64,000 nucleotides of DNA from Candidatus Hadersleviella danica (GCA_016711405.1 JADJSZ010000033.1:1-64000), one strand, 5' to 3'. Positions 17,814 through 27,547 are shown, counted from the first letter of the stretch. Translations and numbers: made by a program. Notes: generated by a model not told the origin, from the sequence alone.

Positions 17814-20043
17814 ATGTTCAGTAACTGGCTAAAAACAGGGCAGAAAAAAGGTGCGGATAAGCGACCTGCGCCTCCTGTTGCCAAACCCAAGCCCGCGTCC
17901 AAGCGAACCAAAGAGACGGCCGCACCCCCTCCCCTTCCCCCAGCGCCAGAATCATCTGCCCCTACCTTCGATGAAAAGGTGATTGATGCCCTGCGCCCCT
18001 ACAAGTTGGAAATTGTGGGGTTGGGGTTGTTTGTCGGCGCTGTGCTGACCGAGTTGGGGTTGTTGGGTGTCACCAGTTCGGGCTTTTTGCAGGCGTGGAC
18101 GAGCTTGTGCCGCCAGTTGACGGGTTGGGGTGCTCATGCGCTGGCAGGGCTATTTGCTCTGTTTGGCTTGCATGTGGCCACACGGCGGCTGGCAGAAAAA
18201 CGGCCGTATCACATCACCCCCGGCCAAGTGATGGGCGTGGAACTGCTCCTACTGACAGCCTTGCCGCTGAGTCATCTGTTCATGGGGGCCAGCTTGCCCG
18301 ATGCGTATGCGGGGCTGGGTGGCGGGCTGGCGGGTTGGGCACTCTCCATCGTCTTGCTGGATGCGTTGGGCACGTTGCCCACCTATTTGCTCTATTTTGT
18401 CGTCGGTGGCTGGGGCTTGGCCTTGGTCATGCGGGTGCGCTATGGGGATGTGGTGGCGTGGCTGGAGCGGCTTTCGGGGCGGTTTAAGCGGTGGGCGGAG
18501 CGGCTAGAGGGAAAACCCACGGCCGAGCCATCGCCCCACCCCGCGCTGGGGCAACCCCAACGCACGGCCAAAACGGCCGAGCCATCTGCCCCCACCCCTG
18601 CCGGGCCACCCCGCCGCAACCCGTTGCTCCCCCGTTTGAACTCTTGGAGCGGGGCGAACGGTGGACACCCTCGGCCGCTGAGATTGCGCATAAAAGAAGA
18701 CCATCGAAAAAACATTGCACGATTTTGGGGTGGAAGCGACCGTCGTTCAGCACCAAGTCGGCCCAGCCATTACCCAATTTGGGGTTCAGCCGGGCCATGT
18801 GGTGCGCTCGGGGCCAGATGGCGAGTTCCACAAGTACAAAATTCGCATTAACCAAATTGTGGGGCTGAACAAAGATTTGGCGTTAGCACTGGCCGCTCCT
18901 CGGGTGCGTATCGAAGCCCCCGTGCCGGGCAAGGGGTTTATCGGCATTGAAGTGCCCAATAGCCAAGTGAGTGCGGTGCGGCTGGGGCACATGCTCGATT
19001 CGGCCGCGTTTGGCTCCATCAAGAGCAACCTTGGCGTGGCCATTGGGGAGGATGTGACGGGCGCGGCCGTGATTGCCGATGTGTCTAAACTGCCGCACAT
19101 GCTCGTGGCGGGGCAGACAGGGTCGGGCAAATCGGTCTTTATCAACGCCGTCGTGGCCAGTTTGGTCTTCAACAACACCCCCGAACAGCTCAAATTGGTG
19201 ATGATTGACCCCAAAAAGGTGGAGCTTATCCGCTTTAATGGCTTGCCCCACCTGATGGGCAAGGTGGAGGTGGAGGGGGAGCGGGCGATTGCTGTTTTGC
19301 GCTGGCTGACGGCCGAGATGGACGACCGCTACCGCATGTTTGCCGAGGTGGGGGCGCGAAATCTAGCCGCTTACAACCAAACCATCGCCAAGCACACCGA
19401 TGTGAAACCCTTGCCCTATATTGTGGTGCTGGTGGATGAGTTGGCCGATTTGATGGTGCAGTTTGGGGGAGATGTGGAGGCGGCGTTGTGCCGGCTGGCG
19501 CAAATGGCGCGGGCGACGGGGATTCACCTGATTGTAGCCACGCAACGGCCGTCTACCGATGTCATTACGGGTCTCATCAAGGCCAATTTCCCCTCGCGGG
19601 TTTCGTTTGCTGTTGCCTCGGGCATAGATTCGCGGGTGGTGTTGGATAGCACGGGGGCGGAAAATTTGCTCGGCCGAGGGGACATGCTCTATTTGGCGGC
19701 CGATGCCAGCACGCCCGTGCGGGTACAGGGCTGTTTGGCCAGCGATGAGGAGATTGATGCGCTGGTGGCGCATTGGCGGCAGGTGTTGCCCCATGTTCAG
19801 CCGATGCGCGCCCCGTGGGAGAGTTTGTTGGAGCGGCAAGCGCTCGACCCCGAGGACAAAGATGATTTGCTAGAACGCGCCGTGGCTTTGGCCGAACAGT
19901 ACGAAACCATCTCGCCTGCCTTGCTCCAACGCCGCTTGCGGGTGGGCTACCCCCGCGCCGCCAAGCTGATTCAGCGGTTGTATGAGCAGGGGTTGGTGGA
20001 GGATGAGCACGAAGGCGGCCGAACCCAACGCGGCCTCGAGTAG
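17814..20043 (+). CDS. ftsK: DNA translocase FtsK (two suspected frameshifts)
   Basis: Septum-located dsDNA pump for chromosome segregation. Frame 1 from ATG 17814 gives a basic N-terminus and about four membrane helices. Frame 2 gives the linker PPFELLERGERW...AEIAHKRR; frame 3 from about 18700 gives TIEKTLHDFGVEATVVQHQ and the motor: Walker A AGQTGSGKS, PYIVVLVDELADLM, ATQRPSTDVITGLIKANFPSR and a C-terminal gamma-type winged helix (LLQRRLRVGYPRAAKLI). The frame changes lie near 18600-18625 and near 18694-18706, the latter at AAAAGAAGA. Because all conserved blocks survive in order and the gene is usually essential, sequencing indels are more likely than a pseudogene. The protein is compact, with a short linker. 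Confidence 0.88.
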
Positions 20044-20181
20044 GGGTGGCTCTTTTAGGATTTCACCGCAGAGCGCAAAGGGTGAAACAAGCCCAAATCC
20101 TTTCTGTTCTTTTGCAATAAGAATTTGCAAAAGGCAAAGGAAACAGCGGTCTCGTGTCCAACGAAGGCTTAATGGAATGCT

Positions 20182-21204
20182 CTAACCCCCACTTTTGTAA
20201 TGAATTTCGGATTGTTCGCGCAGGCGGGTGGCGGCTTGTTCGGCCGTTAAATCCCGTTGCGCCTCGCCCAACATTTCGAAGCCGACCATGAATTTTTTGA
20301 CGGTGGCCGAGCGCAGAAGGGGGGGGTAAAAGTGGGCGTGGAGTTGCCAATGGTCGGTTGGCTCGGCCGTGAAGGGCGCCCCGTGCCAGCCCATCGAATA
20401 AGGGAAGGAGGTCTCGAACAGATTGTCGTAGCGGGTGAGAAGCCGCTTGAGGATGTCGGCCAACGCTTCTTGCTCTGCCTCGGTTAAATCGGGCAGGCGC
20501 AAGACGTGGCGGCGGGGCAGGAGCAGTATCTCGAATGGCCAAATGGCCCAGTAGGGAACCACGGCCGCCCAATGCTCGTTTTCCACCACCACCCGCTCCG
20601 CTTGTTGCAACTCCAACTCGACGTAATCTAGCAAAAGGGGACGGCCGTGCGCCGCCCAATAGGCCGCTTGCTGGCTATCTTCTTGGGCGGGTTCGTTGGG
20701 CAACTCGCTCATGGCCCATATTTGGCCGTGGGGGTGGGGGTTGGAGCAACCCATCACCGCCCCTTTGTTCTCGAAGACCTGCACCCAGCGGTAAATCTGG
20801 CCGAGTTCGGCCGTTTGCTCCGCCCACACGCGCACGACGTGGCGAATGTCGGCCGTGTCCATTTCGGGCAGGGTTAAATCGTGGCGGGGGGAGAAGCAGA
20901 TGACCTTGCACTCGCCGCGCACCGCTTGGCTGGCCAGCAGGGGGTGGGCGGGGGAGCTATCGGCCGTCTCGGGCAACAGGGCGGCAAAATCGTTGTCGAA
21001 GACAAAGGTGGTGGTGTAGGCGGGGTTTTGTTCGCCATTGGCGCGGGTGTTGCCGGCGCACAAATAGCAGGTGGGGTCGTGCGCGGGGCGGTTGTCGGCG
21101 GCCGTTTTTTCAACTTGCCCCTGCCACGGCCGCGCCATGCGGTGGGGGGAAACGAGGATATATTCACCTGTGAGGGGGTTATAACGACGGTGGGGAGAGA
21201 GCAT
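20182..21204 (-). CDS. galT: Galactose-1-phosphate uridylyltransferase
   Basis: 340 aa, standard length. Leloir-pathway enzyme that exchanges UMP between UDP-glucose and galactose-1-phosphate. CYLCAGN provides zinc-binding Cys residues and SNPHPHGQIW contains the HPHGQ motif with the nucleotidylated His. The N-terminal RRYNPLTGEYILVSPHR and C-terminal HFYPPLLRS blocks are also family-typical. The gene is alone on its strand; galactose metabolism fits the presence of a ChvE-like importer 10 kb away, although no shared regulation is visible. Confidence 0.95.
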   Translation of the reverse strand: MLSPHRRYNPLTGEYILVSPHRMARPWQGQVEKTAADNRPAHDPTCYLCAGNTRANGEQNPAYTTTFVFDNDFAALLPETADSSPAHPLLASQAVRGECKVICFSPRHDLTLPEMDTADIRHVVRVWAEQTAELGQIYRWVQVFENKGAVMGCSNPHPHGQIWAMSELPNEPAQEDSQQAAYWAAHGRPLLLDYVELELQQAERVVVENEHWAAVVPYWAIWPFEILLLPRRHVLRLPDLTEAEQEALADILKRLLTRYDNLFETSFPYSMGWHGAPFTAEPTDHWQLHAHFYPPLLRSATVKKFMVGFEMLGEAQRDLTAEQAATRLREQSEIHYKSGG

Positions 21205-21259
21205 GGGATTTTGGATGGGGGATTTTGGATTTTAGATTGATTGCCCTTGGTTATACCAG

Positions 21260-21372
21260 CAGGAGGGGGAATTGGGAATGCGGAATTGGGAATGCGGAAT
21301 TGTGAATTGTGAATGAGCATGGTTATACTTTCCCCTGCTCCCCTGCTCCCCTGCTCCCCTGCTCCCCACCCT
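21260..21372. repeat. Short-word repeats, GGAATTGGGAATGC and CCCCTGCT families
   Basis: Left: GAATTGGGAATGCGGAATT words. Right (21331-21370): five copies of the eight-base unit CTGCTCCC. They fill the divergent gap between galT and the glycosyltransferase gene. Confidence 0.88.
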
Positions 21373-21376
21373 CCCT

Positions 21377-22360
21377 ATGCTCTCTCTCGTCATCCCCGTC
21401 TACAACGAATCTGAGAATTTGGCCTTGTTGCATGAGGAAATCACGGCCGCGCTCGCCCTGCTCCCCCTTCTGTATGAGGTTATTTTTGTGGATGATGGCA
21501 GTCGCGATGAAAGTGTGGCTGTGGTGCGTCAACTTGTCGAGCGAGATGAGCGGGTAGTGTTGGTGCGTTTGCGGCGCAATTATGGGCAAACGGCCGCCTT
21601 TGCCGCTGGTTTCGACCATGCCCGTGGCGACGTAATTGTGACACTGGATGCGGATAGGCAAAACGACCCCGCCGACATTCCCCAGCTCCTGCAAAAGCTG
21701 GAAGAAAGCGGCCGTGACGTGGTCAATGGCTGGCGGCAAGAGCGGCAAGATGGTTGGTTGTTGCGCCGCTTGCCCTCGCAAGTGGCCAATCGCTTTATTG
21801 CGTGGGCCACAGGGGTGCACCTGCACGACCGAGGCTGTTCCATGCGCGCCATGCGGCGCGAGGTGGTGCAAACGTTGCGGCTCTATGGCGAGATGCACCG
21901 CTTCATCCCCGAACTGATTCACCAAGCGGGGTTTAGCATGGCCGAGGTGGCGGTCAATCATCGGCCGAGGGTAGCCGGCCGTTCCAAATATGGCCTCTCG
22001 CGCACCTTCCGCGTCTTGCTCGATTTGCTGACCGTGCTATTTTTGCGCCGCTACGGCGACCGCCCCATGTATCTGTTTGGCAGTTTGGGGTTGCTTTCCA
22101 GCGGTTTGGGGGTGGCGATTGGGCTGTGGCTTTCTGCCCAAAAGGTGTGGGCGGGCGTGGTAGGGGGCTGGCCCGCCTTTCACGCCTTCACCATTGGGGA
22201 TAGGCCGCTCTTGTTGCTGGCCATTTTGCTCCTGATTATTGGCGTGCAGTTTTTGGCCACGGGGCTAACGGCCGAACTCATCACCCGCACCTATTACGAG
22301 AGCCAAAACAAACCCGTCTACGGCGTGCGCGAAATACTCCGCACCGACTCCCAGCCCTAA
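21377..22360 (+). CDS. Family 2 polyprenyl-phosphate glycosyltransferase
   Basis: 327 aa. A GT-A domain (about 1-215) carries VIPVYNESENL, EVIFVDDGSRDES and the metal-binding VTLDADRQNDP. Two membrane helices follow (about 232-255 and 270-300). This ArnC/DPM1-like arrangement transfers a sugar from a nucleotide donor to a lipid phosphate at the inner leaflet. The sugar is not predictable. It is followed after 48 bases by a methyltransferase gene on the same strand, so they may be co-transcribed. The start falls immediately after the CTGCTCCC array. Confidence 0.86.
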   Translation: MLSLVIPVYNESENLALLHEEITAALALLPLLYEVIFVDDGSRDESVAVVRQLVERDERVVLVRLRRNYGQTAAFAAGFDHARGDVIVTLDADRQNDPADIPQLLQKLEESGRDVVNGWRQERQDGWLLRRLPSQVANRFIAWATGVHLHDRGCSMRAMRREVVQTLRLYGEMHRFIPELIHQAGFSMAEVAVNHRPRVAGRSKYGLSRTFRVLLDLLTVLFLRRYGDRPMYLFGSLGLLSSGLGVAIGLWLSAQKVWAGVVGGWPAFHAFTIGDRPLLLLAILLLIIGVQFLATGLTAELITRTYYESQNKPVYGVREILRTDSQP

Positions 22361-22371
22361 CCCCTCCTCCC

Positions 22372-22402
22372 TTTTCACCTTTCACCTTTCACTTCTTACT
22401 TA
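22372..22402. repeat. Short-word repeat, TTTCACC family
   Basis: Four TTTCACC words between glycosyltransferase and methyltransferase genes; single arm only. Confidence 0.75.
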
Positions 22403-22408
22403 GTTACC

Positions 22409-23299
22409 ATGACAACTCCCCCCGTTTGCGATTACGAAGGCTCCGATTACCGCACCCGTTTTTGGGAAAATCAGGGGCGCGATTATGAAGATAACGTGGA
22501 GCGCATTGCCTTGCGGGCGATGTTGCCCCCCCACGGCCGTACCCTCATCGAAATTGGGGCGGGATTCGGCCGTTTGGCGGCCGAATACATAGGCTACGAC
22601 CATGTCGTGCTGTTCGATTACTCCCGCTCGCTGTTGCGCGAGGCGCAAGAAAAGTGGGGGCATGACCCCCGCTTCCTCTTTGTGGCGGGCGATTGGTACA
22701 AGATGCCGTTTGTGGCGGGTTTGTTTGAAGCGATGGTGCAAATTCGGACCATTCACCACGCGGCCGATGTGCCCGCCCTGTTCCAACAACTGCGCCGCAT
22801 CAGCCAGCCGGGGGCGCATTACGTGTTGGAGTTTGCCAACAAGCGCAACCTGAAGGCGATGTTGCGCCACGCCTTGCGCCGGCAAGATTGGTCGCCCTAC
22901 GACGAACGGCCGATTGAATTTGCCGCCCTGAACTTTGATTTTCACCCCCGCTGGATGCGCCAGCAGTTGCAAGCGGCCGGCTTTGCCCCCGGCGCGATGC
23001 GGGCTGTCTCCCATTTTCGCATTCCGTTTCTCAAGCGGCTGGTTCCCACCAAATTGCTGGCGGGGGTAGATGGGGTGATTCAGCCGACGGGCAAGTGGTG
23101 GCAACTGACCCCCAGCGTGTTTGTGCATTACCGCACGGCCGGGCAACCCCCTGCCCAACTGCCCACCCACTTCTTTGCTTGCCCCACCGACCAACCGCCA
23201 CTCCCCACCCCCACCACGGACGATGCAACCCTGACCTGCCCCACCTGCGGCCGTGAATGGCGGCGGGAAAAGGGACTGTATGATTTTAAGGGAGATTAG
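22409..23299 (+). CDS. SAM-dependent methyltransferase with C-terminal zinc ribbon
   Basis: 296 aa. Class I methyltransferase fold: motif I LIEIGAGFGRLAAEY, then VVLFDYSRSLLREAQ and an acidic FEAMVQIRTIHH segment. The C-terminus has CPTCGREWRREKGLYDF, a Trm112-like CxxC half-ribbon; a second Cys pair is not obvious, although FACPTD upstream supplies one Cys. The acceptor molecule is unknown. Its last four bases overlap the convergent hydrolase gene. It probably shares a transcript with the preceding glycosyltransferase, hinting at glycolipid or cell-envelope modification. Confidence 0.8.
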   Translation: MTTPPVCDYEGSDYRTRFWENQGRDYEDNVERIALRAMLPPHGRTLIEIGAGFGRLAAEYIGYDHVVLFDYSRSLLREAQEKWGHDPRFLFVAGDWYKMPFVAGLFEAMVQIRTIHHAADVPALFQQLRRISQPGAHYVLEFANKRNLKAMLRHALRRQDWSPYDERPIEFAALNFDFHPRWMRQQLQAAGFAPGAMRAVSHFRIPFLKRLVPTKLLAGVDGVIQPTGKWWQLTPSVFVHYRTAGQPPAQLPTHFFACPTDQPPLPTPTTDDATLTCPTCGREWRREKGLYDFKGD

Positions 23300-24288
23300 C
23301 GGGTAGGGGTGAAGGTTTGTTGCGCCAGCCACGCCACCACGGCCGCCATCAGTTGGCTGGGGCACTCCTCTTGGGGCACATGGCCACAGGCGGTTAGCAC
23401 GGCCGTTTCCCCCGCCCCCGCCAGTTCCCCCGCCAAACGGATGCTCTCCTCGGTTGGCACAACGCGGTCATCGTCCCCCGTGACAACCAACACGGGCAAG
23501 GTGAGTTCGCCGAGGCGGGGCACAAGGGGGACATTGCCTCCAGCGGCACGGCCGGCCGTAAACGCCCAAAATGCCTCATCCCATTTTTCGGTGCGGGTGA
23601 GTAGGAGCGCTTTGTCCCGTGCCTCGGCCGTGAACAGGCTCGGGTCGTGGTAGGCCAGTGTCACCAATGCTTCGTTGCTGGCAAATTGGCGGGCCACGAG
23701 GGGGCCAAGGTGGTTCATTTGGGGGGTGTTGAGCACACGGCCGAGGGGGACTTCGCCGCCTGTGTAGACGGCGGGGGAGACGAGGATTAACCCCTGAATG
23801 CGGTCGGGGTGAGCCAGAGCCATCTTCATAGCCAAGGTTCCGCCCGCCGAATTGCCCACCAAAACAGCTTGCCCCACGTTGTTCTCATCCATAAAGGCGA
23901 GGAGTTGAGCCATACCCGCTTCGTCGGTGTAGGGATTGTCGCCTTGCCAATCGCCTGCCACGAGCTTTTGGCTCAGGCCAAAGGGGGGGCGGTCGTAGGC
24001 GAGGGTACGGCCGTGTTGGGCAAATTCGGCCATCACCTTATCCCATGTGTACAAGTTAGAGGCAAAGCCATGCAACAAGATAAAGGTTGGTTCGCCCAGC
24101 CCTTGTTCGTGGTAATGGAGCGAGATGCCCGCCGTGCCCGCAAAGGGGATGGTCACAAATTGGCTCGTTTCATCGGCCAAGGCGGCAGGGGGTTGCAGAT
24201 TGGGCAACGGCCGCACGGGAACCAAGAATGGCCCGACGAGAATCAGGAACAGCAAGCCCGCGAGGGTGTAGAGGAGGATGCGTTTCAT
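23296..24288 (-). CDS. Alpha/beta hydrolase, membrane-anchored
   Basis: 330 aa. One N-terminal hydrophobic segment (about 4-22) anchors the protein. The hydrolase domain has the oxyanion segment LLHGFASNLYTW, nucleophile Ser in VGNSAGGTLAMK, acid in VVTGDDDRVVP and His in ACGHVPQEE. The catalytic triad is therefore complete. This is a general esterase/lipase/epoxide-hydrolase fold and the substrate cannot be read from sequence. It converges with, and overlaps by four bases, the methyltransferase gene. Confidence 0.85.
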   Translation of the reverse strand: MKRILLYTLAGLLFLILVGPFLVPVRPLPNLQPPAALADETSQFVTIPFAGTAGISLHYHEQGLGEPTFILLHGFASNLYTWDKVMAEFAQHGRTLAYDRPPFGLSQKLVAGDWQGDNPYTDEAGMAQLLAFMDENNVGQAVLVGNSAGGTLAMKMALAHPDRIQGLILVSPAVYTGGEVPLGRVLNTPQMNHLGPLVARQFASNEALVTLAYHDPSLFTAEARDKALLLTRTEKWDEAFWAFTAGRAAGGNVPLVPRLGELTLPVLVVTGDDDRVVPTEESIRLAGELAGAGETAVLTACGHVPQEECPSQLMAAVVAWLAQQTFTPTR

Positions 24289-24376
24289 AGTGGTTAGTGG
24301 CTAGTGGTTATAGTGGCTAGTGATTGGTGATGTGCGCGAGAAACCTCCAATAACGAATAACCAGTAACCAATAACT
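24289..24376. repeat. Short-word repeats, AGTGGTTAGTGG and AATAACCAGTAACC families
   Basis: AGTGGTTAGTGGCTAGTG words, then AATAACGAATAACCAGTAACCAATAAC words, between two minus-strand genes. Two word families adjoin here without mixing. Confidence 0.85.
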
Positions 24377-24377
24377 C

Positions 24378-24876
24378 CTACCCCTCACGGCCGAGGGCGG
24401 AGACGATGTAGTTGATGAACATGAGGGTGAGCAGGGACAGCCCCAGCGCCGACCAAAAAGATAAATCGGTTTGCAAGGTGAGCGCCACGCCGCCGAGGGC
24501 GAGGCTGAGGAGAACCACGGCCGCCAACGGCCGCCAATGCGCCTCCCACAACGCTGGCTCATTGCCCAACGCCTGTGGCCCGCCCAGCCGGTGGATAAAA
24601 TGGCCCAAATCCCACGCCACCACGGCCGCCACGGCCGCCACCAACACCCATCCCCCCGCCACCCCCCAGCCACACCGCATAGGCCAACACCCCCATAAAG
24701 CCCGCCAAGCCAATGCTCCCCGCCCACGGTTCGCGGAGCCAATAGGCGGCCCACAGCGCGGCCGTGGCTGGCGCGAGCAACAGCACCCCCCACGCCCGCA
24801 CGGGGATGGCGCCGAACACGGCCGCGAGACCAGCCACGACAAGAGCGGAATAGAGGAACTGAGGGAGTTGTTTCAT
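24378..24876 (-). CDS. Small membrane protein of the MoxR cluster (frameshifted)
   Basis: About 165 aa after joining two frames. The first frame (from ATG 24876) gives MKQLPQFLYSALVVAG and two to three helices up to AYAVWLGGG. The second resumes at VAGGWVLVAAVAAVVAWDL and gives two more, ending SALGREG. The change occurs in the C-run at about 24650-24670. It is the last gene of the minus-strand MoxR/DUF58 cluster and lies beyond a 21-bp minisatellite. No family is recognised. Confidence 0.6.
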
Positions 24877-24907
24877 AGATACCTACGCTTTGTGGGAGCC
24901 TCCCGGC

Positions 24908-25130
24908 CTGCGGCGCAACCGTTCATCCATGCGGCGCAACCGTTTTCCATGCGGCGCAACCATTTTCCATGCTGCGCGACCATTTTTCCATGCGGCGCAA
25001 CCGTTTTTCCATGCGGCGCAACCATTTTTCCGTGCGGCGCAACCGTTTTCCATGCGGCGCAACCGTTTTTCCGTGCGGCGCAACCGTTTTTCCATGCGGC
25101 GCAACCATTTTTCCGTGCGGCGCAACCGTT
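24908..25130. repeat. 21-bp minisatellite, about 11 copies
   Basis: Head-to-tail units of 20-21 bp, consensus RTGCGGCGCAACCRTTTTTCC. Units differ mainly at two purine positions and in the T-run length, which alternates the unit between 20 and 21 bp. It lies in the MoxR cluster between the DUF58 stop and the next gene. There are no spacers, so it is not CRISPR. All six frames stay open across much of it but no protein is convincing. Confidence 0.93.
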
Positions 25131-25137
25131 AAATGGC

Positions 25138-26406
25138 TTAGCGGGAGTGGGAATTTTGCCCCAAGGCCACCTGCAACGCCTCGTCGAGCGATTCGTTGAC
25201 GAGCCAATCTATGGTGGTGATGCCCGCTTGCCGCAGTTGGCGCAGGAACTGTTGCCGCTCTAGCCGCGCCAAACGCAGGGCGAGGGAGTGGGCGGGTTGT
25301 TGGCGTTGGTCGAGCAAGTGCGCCTCAAATTCCACAGCGTTGGGGCTGACCACCAGCACGCCATACCCCCGCGCCCGCAGGCGGAACAACATCGCCTCGT
25401 CCCCATCGGCCAGCGGGCTGACAAAGATGAGTTGTGCCCCGGCGGGGAAGAGGCGCACGGGCAAATAGTGCAGGGTGCGGAAGACTTGGCTCCCCGGCCG
25501 TGCCTCGGCCAGCTTCCGCAAAATGCGTTCGCGTTGCCCTTTGCCATAGCCGGGCAAAACCCCATCAATGCCATAGCCATACAAAAACAGCCCCACCCGG
25601 TGGCCATCGCGCAAGAGCGAATCGGCCAGCGCGGCCGTGGCGCGGACTTCGTGGTCGAGCAACGATTCGCCATTGCCCGCCAGCATGTGCTCCCGCCGCG
25701 CATCCACAATCAGGCTAATATCGGCGATGCGCTCTTGTTCGTATTCGGTGGTGAAGAGTTGTTCGTGGTAGCGGGCAGAGGTGCGCCAGTTCACCCGGCG
25801 CAACGGGTCGCCCAATTGGTATTCGCGCACCCCCCAAAAGTTGGTTCCCGACCCGCTCTGGCGGGCGGCGAGTGGCCCCGAAAAGCCCATCGTGCGCGGC
25901 GGCCGTAGGCGGAGCGAACGCAGTTGTTGGTAGCGCGGAATGACTGTCAGTTGGGTGGTGACGGGGGGCACGCCCGCCCATGAGAAGAGGCCGAAGGGGT
26001 CGCGCAGGGTGACGGCCGTGCCTGTCACATCAAATGTGCCCCGCTGGACGACGACGGTGTAGGTCAGTTCGGCCGTCTCGCCCCCTGCCAGATGGGTGAG
26101 CAGTTGGGTATGGCCGCTGTGGATGGCCAAGCCTGTGGGCATGGTTTCGGCCACATGCAGTTCGGCCAGCGTTTCCCCTTCGTTGTGCAAGGTCAGCGTG
26201 ATGGGCACGAGTTCCCCTTCGGCCGTGGTGCCGCTGGGTGCTGTGCGGTTGATGGCCAACTGGGGCGGCCGTGGCGCGTGCCACAGCGCCACCCCCACAT
26301 AGACCAACAAGGGGATGGCCAGCAAAAACATCCCCCCGCGCATGGTTCCCAAGCCCCCCAAAACAAGGGCGTAGATGAGGATGGCGAGAAAGGTGGGGCG
26401 GGACAT
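25138..26406 (-). CDS. DUF58-domain protein
   Basis: 422 aa. Two N-terminal hydrophobic segments, an Ig-like region (about 60-160), then the DUF58 core: VREYQLGDPLRRVNWRTSAR followed by LFTTEYEQE and a von Willebrand-A-like fold (ISLIVDARREHML). Such proteins are encoded next to MoxR ATPases and are thought to be assembly or envelope-stress factors. ATG 26406 is chosen over a longer frame because the extra 23 residues only translate a repeat (SAIQNPQSAIQ). Genes for MoxR and DUF4129 proteins lie directly upstream. Confidence 0.9.
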   Translation of the reverse strand: MSRPTFLAILIYALVLGGLGTMRGGMFLLAIPLLVYVGVALWHAPRPPQLAINRTAPSGTTAEGELVPITLTLHNEGETLAELHVAETMPTGLAIHSGHTQLLTHLAGGETAELTYTVVVQRGTFDVTGTAVTLRDPFGLFSWAGVPPVTTQLTVIPRYQQLRSLRLRPPRTMGFSGPLAARQSGSGTNFWGVREYQLGDPLRRVNWRTSARYHEQLFTTEYEQERIADISLIVDARREHMLAGNGESLLDHEVRATAALADSLLRDGHRVGLFLYGYGIDGVLPGYGKGQRERILRKLAEARPGSQVFRTLHYLPVRLFPAGAQLIFVSPLADGDEAMLFRLRARGYGVLVVSPNAVEFEAHLLDQRQQPAHSLALRLARLERQQFLRQLRQAGITTIDWLVNESLDEALQVALGQNSHSR

Positions 26407-26407
26407 T

Positions 26408-26492
26408 TGGATTGCGGATTGGGGATTTTGGATTGCGGATTGACTGAGCGACTGACCGACTGAGAGACTTTCCACTCAGCACTCAGCACTTT
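26408..26492. repeat. Short-word repeats, GGATTGCGGATT and GACTGAGCGACT families
   Basis: GGATTGCGGATTGGGGATTTT, then GACTGAGCGACTGACCGACTGAG, then CACTCAGCACTCAGCAC words between moxR and DUF58 genes. Three families in 85 bases. Confidence 0.85.
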
Positions 26493-27443
26493 TTACTTTA
26501 CAGGTACGGGTGTGTTTTGCAGAATTTGGGCGATGATTTCGTCTACGGCGCGGCGGCGCATCCACAGTTCGGGGTCGAGGAGGAGGCGGTGGGTGAGGGT
26601 TTGGCGGGCGAACTGTTTGATGTCGTCCGGCAGGACGTAGGTGCGGCCGTGCATGGCCGCCCATGCCCGCGCCAGCTTGAGCAAGGCCAGCGAAGCGCGG
26701 GGGCTGGCTCCCACGGCCACTTGGGGGTGGGTGCGGGTGGCCGCCACAAGGGTCACAATGTACCGCTCTAAATCAGGTTCAAGATGCACTTCTTCGACGA
26801 GTTGGCGCATTTGCTCCAGCTCGGCGCCGTTGGTCACGGCCGCTAACGTCACCTCATCTTGCCCGCGCTGGCGGCGGCGGCGCAAAATCTCTTGCTCTTC
26901 GGCGGCCGAGGGGTAGCCAATGGCCAGCTTCATCACAAAGCGGTCGAGTTGCGCTTCGGGCAAGGGGAATGTCCCTTCGTATTCAATGGGGTTCTGGGTG
27001 GCGATGACGATAAACGGCCGTGGCAGGGGCAACGTCTCCCCCTCCAGCGTCACTTGGTACTCCTGCATCGCCTCTAACAAGGCGGATTGGGTCTTGGGCG
27101 AAGCGCGGTTAATCTCATCCGCCAAAATAATGTTGGCAAACAGCCCCTCGCGCAAGACAAAACTGCTCTCGTTGCGGTTGTAGATGTAGCCGCCCGTAAT
27201 ATCCCCCGGCAATAAATCGGGCGTGAACTGGATGCGTTTGAAACCCAGCCCCAACACATCGGCAAAACTGCGGGCAATCAGCGTTTTGGCCAGCCCCGGA
27301 TAATCTTCAAGGAGCAAATGCCCGCCCGAAGAGAGCACGGCCGCTAACATCTCCTTCAACACATCCGCTTTGCCAATAATGGCTTTTTCCACTTCGTTTA
27401 ACACGCGCTGGCTCCACTCGGCCACTGCTTGGGTGTTTGTCAT
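26493..27443 (-). CDS. moxR: MoxR-family AAA+ ATPase
   Basis: 316 aa. Chaperone-like ATPase: Walker A-like LLLEDYPGLAKT, PDLLPGDITG, Walker B IILADEINRASPKTQSALLEAM, sensor 1 IATQNPIEYEGTFPLPEAQLDRF, sensor 2 region ASPRASLALLKLARAWA. The P-loop reads EDYPGLAKT, the usual MoxR variant. It probably works with the adjoining DUF58 protein. ATG 27443 is preferred because the upstream extension translates the GTGAAAAG repeat. An AAGGTACC segment upstream is a weak ribosome site. Confidence 0.94.
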   Translation of the reverse strand: MTNTQAVAEWSQRVLNEVEKAIIGKADVLKEMLAAVLSSGGHLLLEDYPGLAKTLIARSFADVLGLGFKRIQFTPDLLPGDITGGYIYNRNESSFVLREGLFANIILADEINRASPKTQSALLEAMQEYQVTLEGETLPLPRPFIVIATQNPIEYEGTFPLPEAQLDRFVMKLAIGYPSAAEEQEILRRRRQRGQDEVTLAAVTNGAELEQMRQLVEEVHLEPDLERYIVTLVAATRTHPQVAVGASPRASLALLKLARAWAAMHGRTYVLPDDIKQFARQTLTHRLLLDPELWMRRRAVDEIIAQILQNTPVPVK

Positions 27444-27467
27444 AGGGGTACCTTTGGGGGAAGTGAA

Positions 27468-27547
27468 GAGAAGGTGAAAGGTGAAAAGTGGGGTCGTTGG
27501 TTCATCACCTCTACTTTTCTCTTTACTTTTACTTTTCACTTTTAACT
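27468..27547. repeat. Palindromic short-word repeat, GTGAAAAG family
   Basis: AAGGTGAAAGGTGAAAAGTGG faces CTTTACTTTTACTTTTCACTTTT. The right arm runs into the stop region of the gene at 27529, whose C-terminus EVKSEK is repeat-encoded. Confidence 0.85.

Noticed and set aside
17600..17911. 103-codon minus-strand frame upstream of ftsK
   Set aside because: Overlaps the ftsK start and the inverted-repeat element; no domain or ribosome site.
24908..25130. Possible CRISPR array
   Set aside because: Units of 20-21 bp are head to tail with no unique spacers, and no cas gene is in the window.
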